DNA of 64,000 nt from Parabacteroides sp. FAFU027 (GCF_022808675.1 NZ_JAKZKV010000002.1:62001-126000); one strand, 5' to 3'; positions 53,232-63,038 are shown, numbered from the stretch's first letter. Notes: generated by a model from the sequence alone, not told the origin. Program-made: numbers and translations.

Positions 53232-54284
53232 TTAATGGATTTGCTGGAATTTCTTCCGGCTGAGTAAGACATAGAGCACCACCGGCGCTCCCAGTATCGG
53301 AGTAATGGCATTCAATGGCAGGATACCTACGTGACCGGGGAAAGAGGTCAGCAGATTACACAACAAAGCCACTCCACCACCCAGTATCAGACAAAAAGGG
53401 AGCAGTTTCTTATGATTTCCCGTTCCCAGTATCAGTCGGGCAATGTGGGGCACCGCCAGCCCCAGAAAAGAGACCGGTCCGCAAAATGCCGTTGTCACCG
53501 CGGTAAGCAATCCACTTATCAACAATATAATGATACGGGTCTGTTTGATTCTCACCCCGAGATTCATCGCATAACGTTCACCCATCAACAGGGCATTGAG
53601 CGGTTTCATCTGAAGAAGAGCCGCCAGTATTCCCACTGTAATGCAGGGGATATAAAAACTGATTTGCGAACGGGTCACACTCGAAAAGTCCCCCATTCCC
53701 CATAGCATATAGAGAAATACGTTTTCCGCTGAAGAGTAGAAATTAATGAAAGTGATAAACGAAGAGACCAGGTAGCTCACCATAATCCCCACAATCAGCA
53801 GCATCAGGTTGCTTTTCAGCCGACCGGCCATATAAAGGATAATATTCAGGACGGCAAATGCGCCCGCAAATGCACCGCTGACAATCAGGAAATGTCCACC
53901 CAACCCGATACCGGATAGACTACCCATCGTCCCTCCTGTAAGGAAAACAATCAATGCCACCCCCAGATTGGCGCCTGCACTGATGCCCAGAATGGAGGGA
54001 TCAGCCAGAGGATTCTGGAAAAGTGTCTGTAAAAGTAATCCGCAAACAGCCAATGCCGCTCCGGTAAATAAGGCGGTCAATGCCTGAGGCAGACGTGAAT
54101 TGAGAATGATATTTTGCCAGGCAGTCTGGTTTATTTCCTGTCCGGAAAGGACACGTAAGACCGAATCTACAGGAATATGCACCGAACCGAATGTCAGGTT
54201 CAGGACAAAAAGGACCGCTGTTATCAGGAATATCGCGATGGCCTTTAATCGAAAAGTGCCATTGTTGAATGTAGCTGTTTGCAA
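53232..54284 (-). CDS. btuC: ABC importer permease, FecCD/BtuC family
   Basis: 350 residues with about ten membrane helices; family signatures GISAGANLGVAL, LPQALTALFTGAALAVCGLLLQ and GPVSFLGLAVPHIARLI (the coupling-helix region) are intact. It forms the inner-membrane channel with the ATPase downstream. The 5' leader contains a cobalamin riboswitch, so it should be repressed by adenosyl- or other cobalamins. No BtuF binding protein or BtuB is next to it here; upstream lies an unrelated GH43 gene. Confidence 0.9.
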   Translation of the reverse strand: MQTATFNNGTFRLKAIAIFLITAVLFVLNLTFGSVHIPVDSVLRVLSGQEINQTAWQNIILNSRLPQALTALFTGAALAVCGLLLQTLFQNPLADPSILGISAGANLGVALIVFLTGGTMGSLSGIGLGGHFLIVSGAFAGAFAVLNIILYMAGRLKSNLMLLIVGIMVSYLVSSFITFINFYSSAENVFLYMLWGMGDFSSVTRSQISFYIPCITVGILAALLQMKPLNALLMGERYAMNLGVRIKQTRIIILLISGLLTAVTTAFCGPVSFLGLAVPHIARLILGTGNHKKLLPFCLILGGGVALLCNLLTSFPGHVGILPLNAITPILGAPVVLYVLLSRKKFQQIH

Positions 54285-54407
54285 TGCGAAATTGGATTGA
54301 ATTTCCTACATAGGGAAAGAAGCGAGAAGATGAAGCAAAGGAGGCACGTCTGGCATCCGGTGGATTTCATGTTCAAACTTTTATCCCGAAAGTTTAAGCT
54401 GAATAGG

Positions 54408-54552
54408 ATTCAATCGACAGGTTTTCCGGCTCGCTTCCCTTTAAGCGCCTTCCCGTCGGTTTCGGACAGTGGCTATTTGGCTTAACGGTTTTGAGTAAAG
54501 CTTACGGCTGCGGGTACAGCTCCGGCATTTCACCGGATTCCCTTTTCGGATT
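54408..54552 (-). ncRNA. Cobalamin (B12) riboswitch
   Basis: On the minus strand: GGGAATCCGGTGAAATGCCG, then GAGCTGTACCCGCAGCCGTA and AGC, the conserved P3-P6 core of B12 riboswitches. AAGCCAAATAGCCAC, GGGAAGGCGC and an A-rich GCCGGAAAACCTGTCGATTG end follow (loop L5/P13-type pairing). It is oriented towards the btuCD-like genes, about 120 bases before the permease start. Confidence 0.9.
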
Positions 54553-54580
54553 GAATGTCAAATCAATGAGCTTACGGCTG

Positions 54581-54588
54581 CAAAGATA
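54581..54588 (-). promoter_or_regulatory. -7 element of the riboswitch transcript
   Basis: On the minus strand TATCTTTG, placing transcription start near 54575, just upstream of the riboswitch and 27 bp from the GH43 stop. Confidence 0.55.
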
Positions 54589-54614
54589 ACGGTTTATTTT
54601 GGAAGATGCTGAAA

Positions 54615-56708
54615 TTAATCTTTTGTCTCAACAACGGCTGACCGGGCAGAAATACCTGTTTCACCAAGCGCTTCAACCGAGAAAAAGTAGGATGTACCTT
54701 TATCCAGTCCTCTCATATTGTAGGAGTTGCTATCATAAACAGTGATGCAATTGTAAAGCTTATCAGATGCGGTCCCGTAATAGATATTGTAGCCGTAAGC
54801 ATCTTGCTGCGCTTTCCAGGAAATCAGGGCATTGCGGCCATCACGAGACTGGCGTTTTACTTTAAATTGCTTTACCTGTGCCGGTATTTTCCCCTGTGCT
54901 TTACCAAACACACGTAAGTCCATCAGTGCAAAATTCCCACTGGCGGTATGAATATTCTCTATTTTCAGATACCGGACGGTTGCAGGCCGAAGCAACTCCA
55001 CATAATCATGAGGCACATCCAGATCATTATTGCTTTTATCAACAATCAGTGACCACTGGTTTCCATCGGCGGAACCAAAGATTTTATACTGGTGATACGT
55101 ATCCATAGCTTTTCCAAACTGGTTCGCCTTATGTTCGTAGTAATTCACCTGAATGGCATATACCTGTTTCTCTGTTCCTAAATCCATTGCAAACCATTCT
55201 CCCGATTGATTTGATTTAGCTGCCCAATAGGTACGCATATTCTCATCGGCGGCCTTTTCCGGAGTGTAAATGCTATCGGAAGAGGATGCCCAGACCTTTT
55301 TGTGCAACGAAAGCAACATCCATCCGGCAAAATTTCCCCGTTGATGATCTTCACCCGAAACAGGGGTGACAGTCGGGTAATCACCAAATGCAGTATTGGC
55401 ATACATAATCCCGTCTCTGTCAAACCCTGACGGATAAAGGCCGATACGACGCTCGAAGGTTTCCCGCAAGGACAACATACAGGTGGCTATATGCCAGTAG
55501 TTTCCATGATAGTCCCTGAAAGTACCGCCATGCCCTGCTCCCAGTACAAAACCACCGGGTTTATAGGAAAAGGGATTATGTTTTTGGTAAACAAAAGGCC
55601 CCAACGGATTATCGGAAACATAGACACCATCGGCATATACTTTAAATTCTGTGCCGGGCGCCCCATACTGCAAATAGTATTTATTGTTGTATTTGGTCAT
55701 AAAAGCACCTTCGGTAAAGGGCTTCAATGAAACAGAATCATCGTTGTTCATCCCGAACCGCTCCCATCCATGCTGCTCGGGATGCAGGATATAAAGGTCA
55801 CGAATAATGCTTTTGGGCCTGAATGTTGCAGGATCGTATTCCACCCCTTTGATCGGAAATTCATTACTCGATCCGTAATAGAGATAGAGTCGTTTATCGT
55901 CGTCCCGGAACATGTAAGGATCCCAATGCGGCAATAATGCCGTTTCGGTCAGATGCTTCCACCTTCCTGTCCTGGGATCGGTGGTGTACCATACCGGAAG
56001 TTCATTATATGTCGATCCCAACATCACCATAGTATCTCCCATCACCGTTACAGACGGGGCACATTGGTCATCATCGAATGGCTTCCGTTGGAACGCACTA
56101 CATATATATTGCCATTGGGTAAGATTTTTAGAAACATAATAACCGGATTGATTTGTGCAAAAGAGATAATATTCCCCTTTGTACGGTACAATCAGGGGAT
56201 CAGCTGTTGAACGACAGGATATTTGTTTTCTGGTCGGGAAATAATACTCAAACAGATAACTTATATTGACCGGATTGCAATAGGTATGAGGATGGTCATT
56301 ATTGGGATCAAACCATGAAGTAGCAATCGCCGGAGTCCGTTCAATCGGTTTGAGCGGTTGCTCTGATTTGAGTGTTACATCCATCTGTGTCTGATTGTCC
56401 TGAAGAGCCAACTCGAGCCACGACTTTCCGGGGTAATAAAATATCAGGGCCTTGTTATGCGGCGCAATGGTTATCGAATAGTTTCCCTGCGAATCTGAGT
56501 TTGCCGACACAACATCCCCCTTTATCATTATCCTGACATCTGACAACGCCCGCCCAGCCTCATCGGTAATCCGTCCATTTAAGCGGTAAGTTTGGACTAC
56601 CGGAATATGATACTCTGAGATTTGCCCCTTTACCGTCTTGGTACTGGGTTCCGTCTGTGCAAAAGACAGATACGGCATTAGCGCAATCAAACATATACTT
56701 GCTTTCAT
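54615..56708 (-). CDS. GH43-type glycosidase with carboxypeptidase-regulatory, F5/8 type C and FN3 domains
   Basis: 697 residues with a signal peptide (ending LSFAQ). CarboxypepD_reg-like domain at about 40-110 (YRLNGRITDEAGRALSDVRIMIKG), unusual in front of a hydrolase. The GH43-like propeller (about 130-470) has a catalytic Asp in TADPLIVPYKGEYYLF, WDPYMFRDDDKRLYLYYG and a Glu in TEGAFMTKYNNKYYL. A discoidin-type carbohydrate-binding domain (about 480-605, AMDLGTEKQVYAIQVNYY) and an FN3 domain (about 610-695) follow. No T9SS tail. Substrate not assignable; the genes further upstream on the same strand suggest a glucan or xylan locus. It is separated from GH3 by 360 bp holding a hairpin and a MITE-like element. 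Confidence 0.82.
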   Translation of the reverse strand: MKASICLIALMPYLSFAQTEPSTKTVKGQISEYHIPVVQTYRLNGRITDEAGRALSDVRIMIKGDVVSANSDSQGNYSITIAPHNKALIFYYPGKSWLELALQDNQTQMDVTLKSEQPLKPIERTPAIATSWFDPNNDHPHTYCNPVNISYLFEYYFPTRKQISCRSTADPLIVPYKGEYYLFCTNQSGYYVSKNLTQWQYICSAFQRKPFDDDQCAPSVTVMGDTMVMLGSTYNELPVWYTTDPRTGRWKHLTETALLPHWDPYMFRDDDKRLYLYYGSSNEFPIKGVEYDPATFRPKSIIRDLYILHPEQHGWERFGMNNDDSVSLKPFTEGAFMTKYNNKYYLQYGAPGTEFKVYADGVYVSDNPLGPFVYQKHNPFSYKPGGFVLGAGHGGTFRDYHGNYWHIATCMLSLRETFERRIGLYPSGFDRDGIMYANTAFGDYPTVTPVSGEDHQRGNFAGWMLLSLHKKVWASSSDSIYTPEKAADENMRTYWAAKSNQSGEWFAMDLGTEKQVYAIQVNYYEHKANQFGKAMDTYHQYKIFGSADGNQWSLIVDKSNNDLDVPHDYVELLRPATVRYLKIENIHTASGNFALMDLRVFGKAQGKIPAQVKQFKVKRQSRDGRNALISWKAQQDAYGYNIYYGTASDKLYNCITVYDSNSYNMRGLDKGTSYFFSVEALGETGISARSAVVETKD

Positions 56709-56766
56709 GATACTGCATATTTATTGGCTCTATAACGTTTTGTGTGGGTAAATATCTATTCAGCCC

Positions 56767-56795
56767 TCCTTTAGGGAAAGAATTTCCCTAAAGGA
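56767..56795. repeat. 29-bp inverted repeat upstream of GH43
   Basis: TCCTTTAGGGAAA and TTTCCCTAAAGGA around GAA. Perfect arms of 13. It could be an operator or an RNA hairpin in the GH43 leader; no T tract. Confidence 0.6.
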
Positions 56796-56827
56796 TTTCG
56801 TGGGATAATTTATGATAAACTCTATCT

Positions 56828-56980
56828 AAATAATTTTAGCCACGAATGCACGAATTAAAACACAGCATATAACCTTTTGTAGATCAGGCAAAATGGATAT
56901 CGTAGTTTCACGAATCTTTTTTCATTACTGAAAAAAGAAAAGACACATTCCTTATTCGTGGATTCGTGGCTAAATAATTA
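56828..56980. mobile_element. MITE-like element, 153 bp with ~26-bp terminal inverted repeats
   Basis: Left end AATAATTTTAGCCACGAATG then CACGAAT; right end ATTCGTGGATTCGTGGCTAA then ATAATTA, its near-exact reverse complement. The interior is AT-rich and non-coding. Repeats of the GCCACGAATGCACGAAT kind are, from memory, widespread in environmental bacterial genomes. No transposase here. Confidence 0.6.
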
Positions 56981-57068
56981 TGATTGTTTAAGCCTTTAAA
57001 ATATACCCATACAAACCATTATAGAGCCTATTTATTATTTACATTAACCCGGCCATTATTGACAGAAA

Positions 57069-59444
57069 CTACTTCAACCAGTTAACTTTCGCGACCTTGA
57101 CATCCCTGGAATTTGTTCCTATCTGAATCTCAAATTCTCCACTTTCCCAGTCGTATTGCAATTCGTTATTGTAAAACTTCAGGTCATCCGGGGTAATATC
57201 AAAAGTCACTGTTTTGCTTTCACCCGCTTTGAAGTCTATTTTGCGGAATCCTTTCAGCTCTTTCACCGGTCGGGTATTACTTCCCTCCACATTGCGAATA
57301 TAAAGCTGCACCACTTCCTCGCCGTCATATTTACCGGTATTGGTAATCGTCACACTGGCTTTCAGCGTTTGATTTCCTCGCAGCTCATTTGCATTTAATG
57401 AAATGTCTCCGTATTGAAATGTAGTATAGCTTAATCCGTACCCGAATGGATACAGCGGGGTATTGCATTCATCCAGATAATTGGAACGGAATTTCTCAAA
57501 CCGGCAATTGTCTCTCGCATCATCACTTAATGGGCGACCAGTATTTTTGTAATTATAGTAAATAGGAATCTGCCCCACGCTTCGTGGAAAAGTGACCGGT
57601 AATTTGCCTGACGGATTAACTTTTCCGAATAAAACATCAGAGACTGCATACCCGGCTTCGCTTCCCGGAAACCAGACATTCAGGATCGCATCGGCCAACT
57701 CTTTTTCCTGATTCAATACCAACGGCCGACCTGTAAACAGTACCAGAACCACTGGTTTCCCGGTCTTCTTTAACTCTACTAAAAGGTCCCTTTGAGATTG
57801 AGGCACATCAATGCGGGTACGCGAGCTGCATTCGCCGCTCATTTCAGAGGACTCACCCAATGCTGCCACAATCACATCGGCCTGCCGGGCCATAGACAAT
57901 GCCTCTTGCAGAATAAGCTCCTTAGGTCGGTTATCCCGATAGGTGTTTTTCCCAAACATAGCTGAACGAGACTCCAATTCGGCATCATATTCGAAGTTAC
58001 ACCCTTTTGCACTGAGAATCCTCACCTCCTTACCCACCGTTTCCTGCAATCCTTTGAGCAGGGATATTGCTTCTGAGTGCCGGGCAGCCACGCTCCAGGT
58101 ACCGGGCATATTCTCGGGATTGTTGGCCAGAGGTCCAATCAGGGCAATGGTACCAGACTTCCTGAGCGGAAGTGTTTGCTGCTTATTTTCCATAAGCACC
58201 ATCGACCGGGCAGCAATGTTTCGGGCGGCTTCACGGTTTGCCAGATTGTATATTTCTCTCTTTCCTCGTTCTGCATCACAATATTTATAGGGATTGTCAA
58301 ACAGGCCTAATCTGTATTTGGCCTCCAGGACACGACGTACGGCCCGGTCTATTTCAGATTGGGTAACCCTGCCTTCATCCAGCGACTTTTGCAAGGTTGT
58401 AAGGAATCCTTCACCCACCATATCCATATCGATTCCGGCATTCAGGGCTCTTGCCGATACCTTTTGTAAATTACCTATTCCATGGGCAATCATCTCATTG
58501 ATACCTGTATAATCCGTAACAACAAATCCACCAAACCCCCACTGGTTACGAAGGACCTCGGTCTGCAACCAACGGTTTGCCGTAGCCGGGATACCGTCAA
58601 CTTCGTTGAATGATGCCATCACCGTACCCACGCCGGCATCTACCGCAGCTTTATAAGGTGGAAAATATTCATTGTACATACGCACCCGGCTCATGTCAAC
58701 CGTATTATAGTCACGTCCGGCTTCGGCTGCTCCATACAGGGCATAATGCTTGACGCAAGCCATCATCGTATTGTTTTGAGCCAGATCATCGCCCTGATAC
58801 CCATGCACCATAGCTTTGGCAATCTGACTGCCAAGGTAAGCATCTTCGCCCGAGCCTTCGGCGATACGGCCCCAGCGCGGATCACGGGCAATATCAACCA
58901 TAGGAGAAAATGTCCAGTTGATTCCGTCGGAAGTTGCTTCATTGGCAGCTATCCGGGCCGACTGTTCAATCAGGGTCATATCCCACGAAGAAGCCAGTCC
59001 GAGTGGTATTGGGAAATTGGTTACATAACCGTGAATGACATCCATGCCAAAAAGCAGAGGAATCTTCAGTCGGCTCTTTTCGACTGCAACGCGTTGTATG
59101 GCCGCAATCTTTTCAACACCCTTGATATTAAAAAGCCCACCGACTTTACTCTCTTCCACTTTTTTGCCGATATCGGAGCTTTGGGCCTGCCCGGTTGTAA
59201 AATCCCCGGCAGAAGGCAGGTTTAACTGGCCCAGTTTCTCCGTCAGCGTCATTTGGGAGATTAGATTGGTAATGAACTGATCCATCTTCGGATCGGATTT
59301 GAAATAAAGTGATTTGTCAGGCAATGTTGCCAGCAGGTAAGACTGCTTCGTTTGTTTGACTGGCTGTTTCTTATTCTTCGGACTTACGGCCTGCAATTGG
59401 TATAATGCACAAAGCATCATGATGGAAACGAAAATCTTTTTCAT
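57069..59444 (-). CDS. GH3 beta-glucosidase (BglX-like)
   Basis: 791 residues with a signal peptide (about 1-19). The N-terminal barrel has FPIPLGLASSWD, the KHYALYGAAEAGRDYN loop (substrate-binding KH) and the nucleophile Asp in VVTDYTGINE. The alpha/beta sandwich has the GES.MSGECSSR region with the likely acid/base Glu. A C-terminal Fn3-like domain ends the protein (ASVTITNTGKYDGEEVVQLYI). Periplasmic exo-acting glucosidase. Next to a GH144-like endo-glucanase it probably cleaves sophoro-oligosaccharides from beta-1,2-glucan, as the BT3567-type locus does (inference by analogy). Confidence 0.92.
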   Translation of the reverse strand: MKKIFVSIMMLCALYQLQAVSPKNKKQPVKQTKQSYLLATLPDKSLYFKSDPKMDQFITNLISQMTLTEKLGQLNLPSAGDFTTGQAQSSDIGKKVEESKVGGLFNIKGVEKIAAIQRVAVEKSRLKIPLLFGMDVIHGYVTNFPIPLGLASSWDMTLIEQSARIAANEATSDGINWTFSPMVDIARDPRWGRIAEGSGEDAYLGSQIAKAMVHGYQGDDLAQNNTMMACVKHYALYGAAEAGRDYNTVDMSRVRMYNEYFPPYKAAVDAGVGTVMASFNEVDGIPATANRWLQTEVLRNQWGFGGFVVTDYTGINEMIAHGIGNLQKVSARALNAGIDMDMVGEGFLTTLQKSLDEGRVTQSEIDRAVRRVLEAKYRLGLFDNPYKYCDAERGKREIYNLANREAARNIAARSMVLMENKQQTLPLRKSGTIALIGPLANNPENMPGTWSVAARHSEAISLLKGLQETVGKEVRILSAKGCNFEYDAELESRSAMFGKNTYRDNRPKELILQEALSMARQADVIVAALGESSEMSGECSSRTRIDVPQSQRDLLVELKKTGKPVVLVLFTGRPLVLNQEKELADAILNVWFPGSEAGYAVSDVLFGKVNPSGKLPVTFPRSVGQIPIYYNYKNTGRPLSDDARDNCRFEKFRSNYLDECNTPLYPFGYGLSYTTFQYGDISLNANELRGNQTLKASVTITNTGKYDGEEVVQLYIRNVEGSNTRPVKELKGFRKIDFKAGESKTVTFDITPDDLKFYNNELQYDWESGEFEIQIGTNSRDVKVAKVNWLK

Positions 59445-59551
59445 GGTTCATCAATAGTTTTAAGGTTGGCACCCTATAAGTTGATAATATTATATTCTAA
59501 TGTAAAAGCTATGTCGTAAAATGAATTCCGGTCATCATCACACCCACATTC

Positions 59552-61195
59552 CTAGTAACTAAATCCTAATCGGGTCAGTCCAGTTCGGATATCGCTGTTT
59601 TGCATAAATAGATTCCAAAGCAAAGCACTCCGGTAATTTTCAATCATCACCACCACAGGCCCCTGGTCAATGGCAAGGTAAGAATCGGCAAACCAGGGCT
59701 GGCTCAGGCAAAATGCATCCTTAAAGCCATATTCCCCCCACAACCTATCACCCAGCGTATAGTAGAAAAAATGTAAGGCGCGCATACTTTCTGCAGGCGT
59801 GTACGGAAATGATGACAAAGCTGCTGTCGGGGCAATTACTCCCACATCGTTGTTGGGTGACGATGCATTATATCCGTCAGGAACATCACTGGCGGTCAAT
59901 CCCCAGCAACCGGAGCTGTATCCCCAGTATCCAAGTGGATTATCCACACAATAGAAGTGGTTTATCCTGGAATGAGCCACATTCTGGATCCAATAACCGG
60001 CATAGGTATCTGACAAATTTCTCGGATCAAGTCCCAGGAAGGAATAATGGGCAAAAAACAGAGGCCCGCCCCGGTTCTCACCTAACGGCAGGAGGGTATT
60101 GTAAAATATTCTTCCGTTACGGATATTTCCATTCTGAGCCCAGCCATTGTCATAAACCGCTTTTGCAATGGGAAAAGTCGGGGAAGAGGCTGCCAGCACA
60201 TAGGCAATAAGCCCTTCGTTCCAACCGGTAATGGGCATATTCATCGCCCAACCGTAATCCGGAGACCAATGCCAGTAAAGCCGGTTCTGTCCATTTTGCT
60301 GAAACCAGGTCCATTCGACATTATGCCACAACTTCTGAATGGTGTCGCACATGTTTTTTTCAGTCTGAGATCCGTTTTTGAAATACTCCCTGACAGTTAG
60401 CAATCCCTGCATGAGAAAAGAGGTTTCAATCAGGTCGGCCCCATTATCTTTCGTACTGAATGGCTGTACCTTTCCTGTCGTCCCGTTAAGCCAATGAGGA
60501 AATGCTCCGTGAAATTTATCTGCCTTTTCGTTCAGAAATGTCACTATTTGGTTGAGTAAACCGAACCCCTGCCCCCGGGAGATAAATCCCCGCTCAATGG
60601 CCACTAGGGTAGCCATCAGGCCAAACCCACTCCCCCCGGTGGTAACTATATCTCCCGATCCCAAACGTTCGCGGGCCAGTCCTGACACCGGATGGGCATA
60701 GTTGTAAAAATATTTGTAAGTCTGGCGTTGTACCAGAGACAGTAGAGCATCGTCAGTAATCGTCTCATATTTTGGTGTGCTATCAATACCGGCAACCAGC
60801 TTCGCCTGAAAAGACGAAGCAACACTGCCTCCCAGATAATCACCCTTCAATATACTAAAGTCATAGGCAGTAAGAGCTTGCGGCCGTGATTCCGTTGTCA
60901 GGATCAGTGTCTTATTGTCAATTCCCCGACGATATGTATAATTATTGCCGAGTGTTCCCGAAAAAGAGACATAACCGGTATTCATTTCCGACAGCTCAAT
61001 AGCAGACGAAAATACAATCCTGATCACGACAGGAGTGAGAGCAACTCCGGCTACTACTGAGTTATCTGAAATCCTGGCATTATTAATAAACAGGCTGTCA
61101 ACGTACAATCGTGCCGGTTCCGAAGTTCCATTTTTGCTGCATGACCACCCTATCACAGCCAGAACCCCCAACGTTATGTAAATTAAATTCCGCAT
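59552..61195 (-). CDS. GH144-like endo-beta-1,2-glucanase candidate (glucoamylase-like PF10091), lipoprotein
   Basis: 547 residues; lipobox VIGWSC at about 15-20. A Big_5-like N-terminal domain (about 30-130) is followed by the alpha/alpha-barrel (about 145-545) with QRQTYKYFYNYAHPVSGLAR, GGSGFGLMATLVAIERGF, YWHWSPDYGWAMNMPITGWNE and LDPRNLSDTYAGYW, all typical of the family. Family knowledge: characterised members (GH144) are endo-beta-1,2-glucanases. Probably on the cell surface as a lipoprotein, feeding SusCD. The gene order SusD, LamG lipoprotein, this gene, GH3 fits a beta-1,2-glucan locus; other beta-glucans are not excluded. Confidence 0.85.
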   Translation of the reverse strand: MRNLIYITLGVLAVIGWSCSKNGTSEPARLYVDSLFINNARISDNSVVAGVALTPVVIRIVFSSAIELSEMNTGYVSFSGTLGNNYTYRRGIDNKTLILTTESRPQALTAYDFSILKGDYLGGSVASSFQAKLVAGIDSTPKYETITDDALLSLVQRQTYKYFYNYAHPVSGLARERLGSGDIVTTGGSGFGLMATLVAIERGFISRGQGFGLLNQIVTFLNEKADKFHGAFPHWLNGTTGKVQPFSTKDNGADLIETSFLMQGLLTVREYFKNGSQTEKNMCDTIQKLWHNVEWTWFQQNGQNRLYWHWSPDYGWAMNMPITGWNEGLIAYVLAASSPTFPIAKAVYDNGWAQNGNIRNGRIFYNTLLPLGENRGGPLFFAHYSFLGLDPRNLSDTYAGYWIQNVAHSRINHFYCVDNPLGYWGYSSGCWGLTASDVPDGYNASSPNNDVGVIAPTAALSSFPYTPAESMRALHFFYYTLGDRLWGEYGFKDAFCLSQPWFADSYLAIDQGPVVVMIENYRSALLWNLFMQNSDIRTGLTRLGFSY

Positions 61196-61208
61196 TATCT
61201 CTGCAATT

Positions 61209-61249
61209 GAAAACCGGAAGAGGGTTCCATGACCATTCCTCCGGTTTTC
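61209..61249 (-). terminator. Hairpin between LamG lipoprotein and GH144-like gene
   Basis: AAAACCGGA pairs with TCCGGTTTT on the minus strand around a 20-base loop. It lies between co-directional genes of one locus, so it may only attenuate. Confidence 0.5.
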
Positions 61250-61272
61250 ATCTTTTGAGTTGGTTACGCCTT

Positions 61273-63006
61273 TTACTGACCGTTATACATATTGTTTATT
61301 TCTGTCTGGGTAAGAGCCCTGTTGAATAATCTTAGATCATCCATTAAGCTGTTGTCAGACAAATGATCCCATCCTGTAAAGCGTGGCGCACCTGACATTA
61401 TAGAAAGAATATCGCATCCGGTCCAGTCAACTCCGGTAAAACTACCCTGACTGACTACCTGACCATTGATATAGACAGCGCACTTTGTGGCCGAAATCGT
61501 AAATGCCAGGTGTATCCAACCGGTGGTAGTCGCCGTATCAACATCAGCAGCACTACCTCCGTCAAACCAGCTGTCTGCGCTACCGCTTCCTACGTTAAGT
61601 TTGAAACGCTGCTTTCCGGATGCATTTTCCCGGAAGAAACGGAATCCCGCATTCCTGTTGTTCATCGCTGTCGGGGCTGTCGCGTCTGGCGGACCAATAA
61701 CCAAAATACCTGCACGGTCTGGCGTTGCATTTAACTTGTACCAGAAAGCGGCACTGAATTCACTTCCGGTCAGACCGGTAGTCGGATAGGTCAGGTAAGC
61801 ACCGGTCGCTCCGGCATAAGCCTGACCGGTCCGTCCGTCAGCCAAACCCGGTGAGCCTACCATTGTGGCATTTTTACTACTGATCAGCTCTTTGTAATTC
61901 CCGTCAAACGGCATATAGAACGTCTCTCCGGTATATTTGGGCACATAAGGAGAGTCATAGGTTATGATATTTTGAATTTCAGCCTGAGAGAGCGCTTTAT
62001 TGAAAATTCTCAACTCATCATAATAGCTATTATCTGATTTGTGATCCCAGTAAGAGAAGTTGGGTGCTCCTGATGCAATAGACATCATATCACAGTTAGC
62101 CCAGCTGATAGCACTTGAAGGCACTGACGTGGCTACCGCTCCGTTGATATAAACTACGCACTGGGTTGACGAAACAGTGAATGCCAGGTGAACCCAATCA
62201 TTGGTTGGGAGCGTAATTGTTCCGCCATCATTCCAGGTTTCTCCTGTACCGGTACCCACATTGAGTTTAAACCGTTGGGAGGTGGCACTTCCTTCGCGGA
62301 AAAAGCGCAATCCGCTGGTTCTGACTTCTCCGGGAGGACTTATCGAGATAATACCAGCACGATCAGGCGAAGAATTGGGTTTATACCAGAAGGCTGCACT
62401 AAACTCTGCATTTTTCAGTCCAACTGCCGGAAATGTCAGATAAGAGTCTGTGGCTCCGGCATAAGCATTCAATCCCTTGAACGCGACACCGGCAAATCCC
62501 GGATTTCCGACCTTGGTCGCTGTCTGAAAACTAACCCGTTCCATATAATCGCCATCAAAAGGCATATAGAATATCTCTCCGGCAAAGACAGGTGTGTAAG
62601 GTGGTTTTTTCTCAAAATTAATTGTCTTATTTGTCACCTTTCCTGTAAGATCAGTGGCTTTTATGGTCAATACATGGACTCCATTGGTCAAATGGTCATA
62701 AAGGTATTCTTTCACGGCACGCCGATAGTCTTTAAATCCGCGGTAACCGATAAGTTTCGTTCCATCCATAATCACTGATATGGAATCCAGCTCGATATCA
62801 TCCGTTACTTCAAACTGGATATTAATCGACGTGATCAGTTCGGGTACTTGTATCTTGGTTCCCTCTGTTGGATATTTCAGGGTAACAACAGGTGCATTTT
62901 CGTCAGCCCCGGGAGCAACCGGGGTGATAGGGTCTATGCCCTCATTACACGATGCAATCAGCAATGAGAACAACGCACTGATGGTTATATATCTAAACAA
63001 TTTCAT
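61273..63006 (-). CDS. Lipoprotein with an Ig-like domain and two tandem LamG jelly rolls
   Basis: 577 residues; lipobox LIASC at about 16-20. An Ig-like domain (about 40-135, IQFEVTDDIELDSISVIMDG) is followed by two ~200-residue concanavalin/LamG domains with the same sequence plan: FYMPFDGDYMERVS...AAFWYKPNSSPDRAGI...NKALSQAEIQNI and FYMPFDGNYKELIS...AAFWYKLNATPDRAGI...NRALTQTEINNM. The clear internal duplication suggests bivalent glycan binding. Its position directly after SusD is that of a SusE/SusF-type surface glycan-binding protein. No enzyme motif seen. Confidence 0.88.
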   Translation of the reverse strand: MKLFRYITISALFSLLIASCNEGIDPITPVAPGADENAPVVTLKYPTEGTKIQVPELITSINIQFEVTDDIELDSISVIMDGTKLIGYRGFKDYRRAVKEYLYDHLTNGVHVLTIKATDLTGKVTNKTINFEKKPPYTPVFAGEIFYMPFDGDYMERVSFQTATKVGNPGFAGVAFKGLNAYAGATDSYLTFPAVGLKNAEFSAAFWYKPNSSPDRAGIISISPPGEVRTSGLRFFREGSATSQRFKLNVGTGTGETWNDGGTITLPTNDWVHLAFTVSSTQCVVYINGAVATSVPSSAISWANCDMMSIASGAPNFSYWDHKSDNSYYDELRIFNKALSQAEIQNIITYDSPYVPKYTGETFYMPFDGNYKELISSKNATMVGSPGLADGRTGQAYAGATGAYLTYPTTGLTGSEFSAAFWYKLNATPDRAGILVIGPPDATAPTAMNNRNAGFRFFRENASGKQRFKLNVGSGSADSWFDGGSAADVDTATTTGWIHLAFTISATKCAVYINGQVVSQGSFTGVDWTGCDILSIMSGAPRFTGWDHLSDNSLMDDLRLFNRALTQTEINNMYNGQ

Positions 63007-63038
63007 GGCATCTCATTTTTAAATGATTAAATCAAAAC

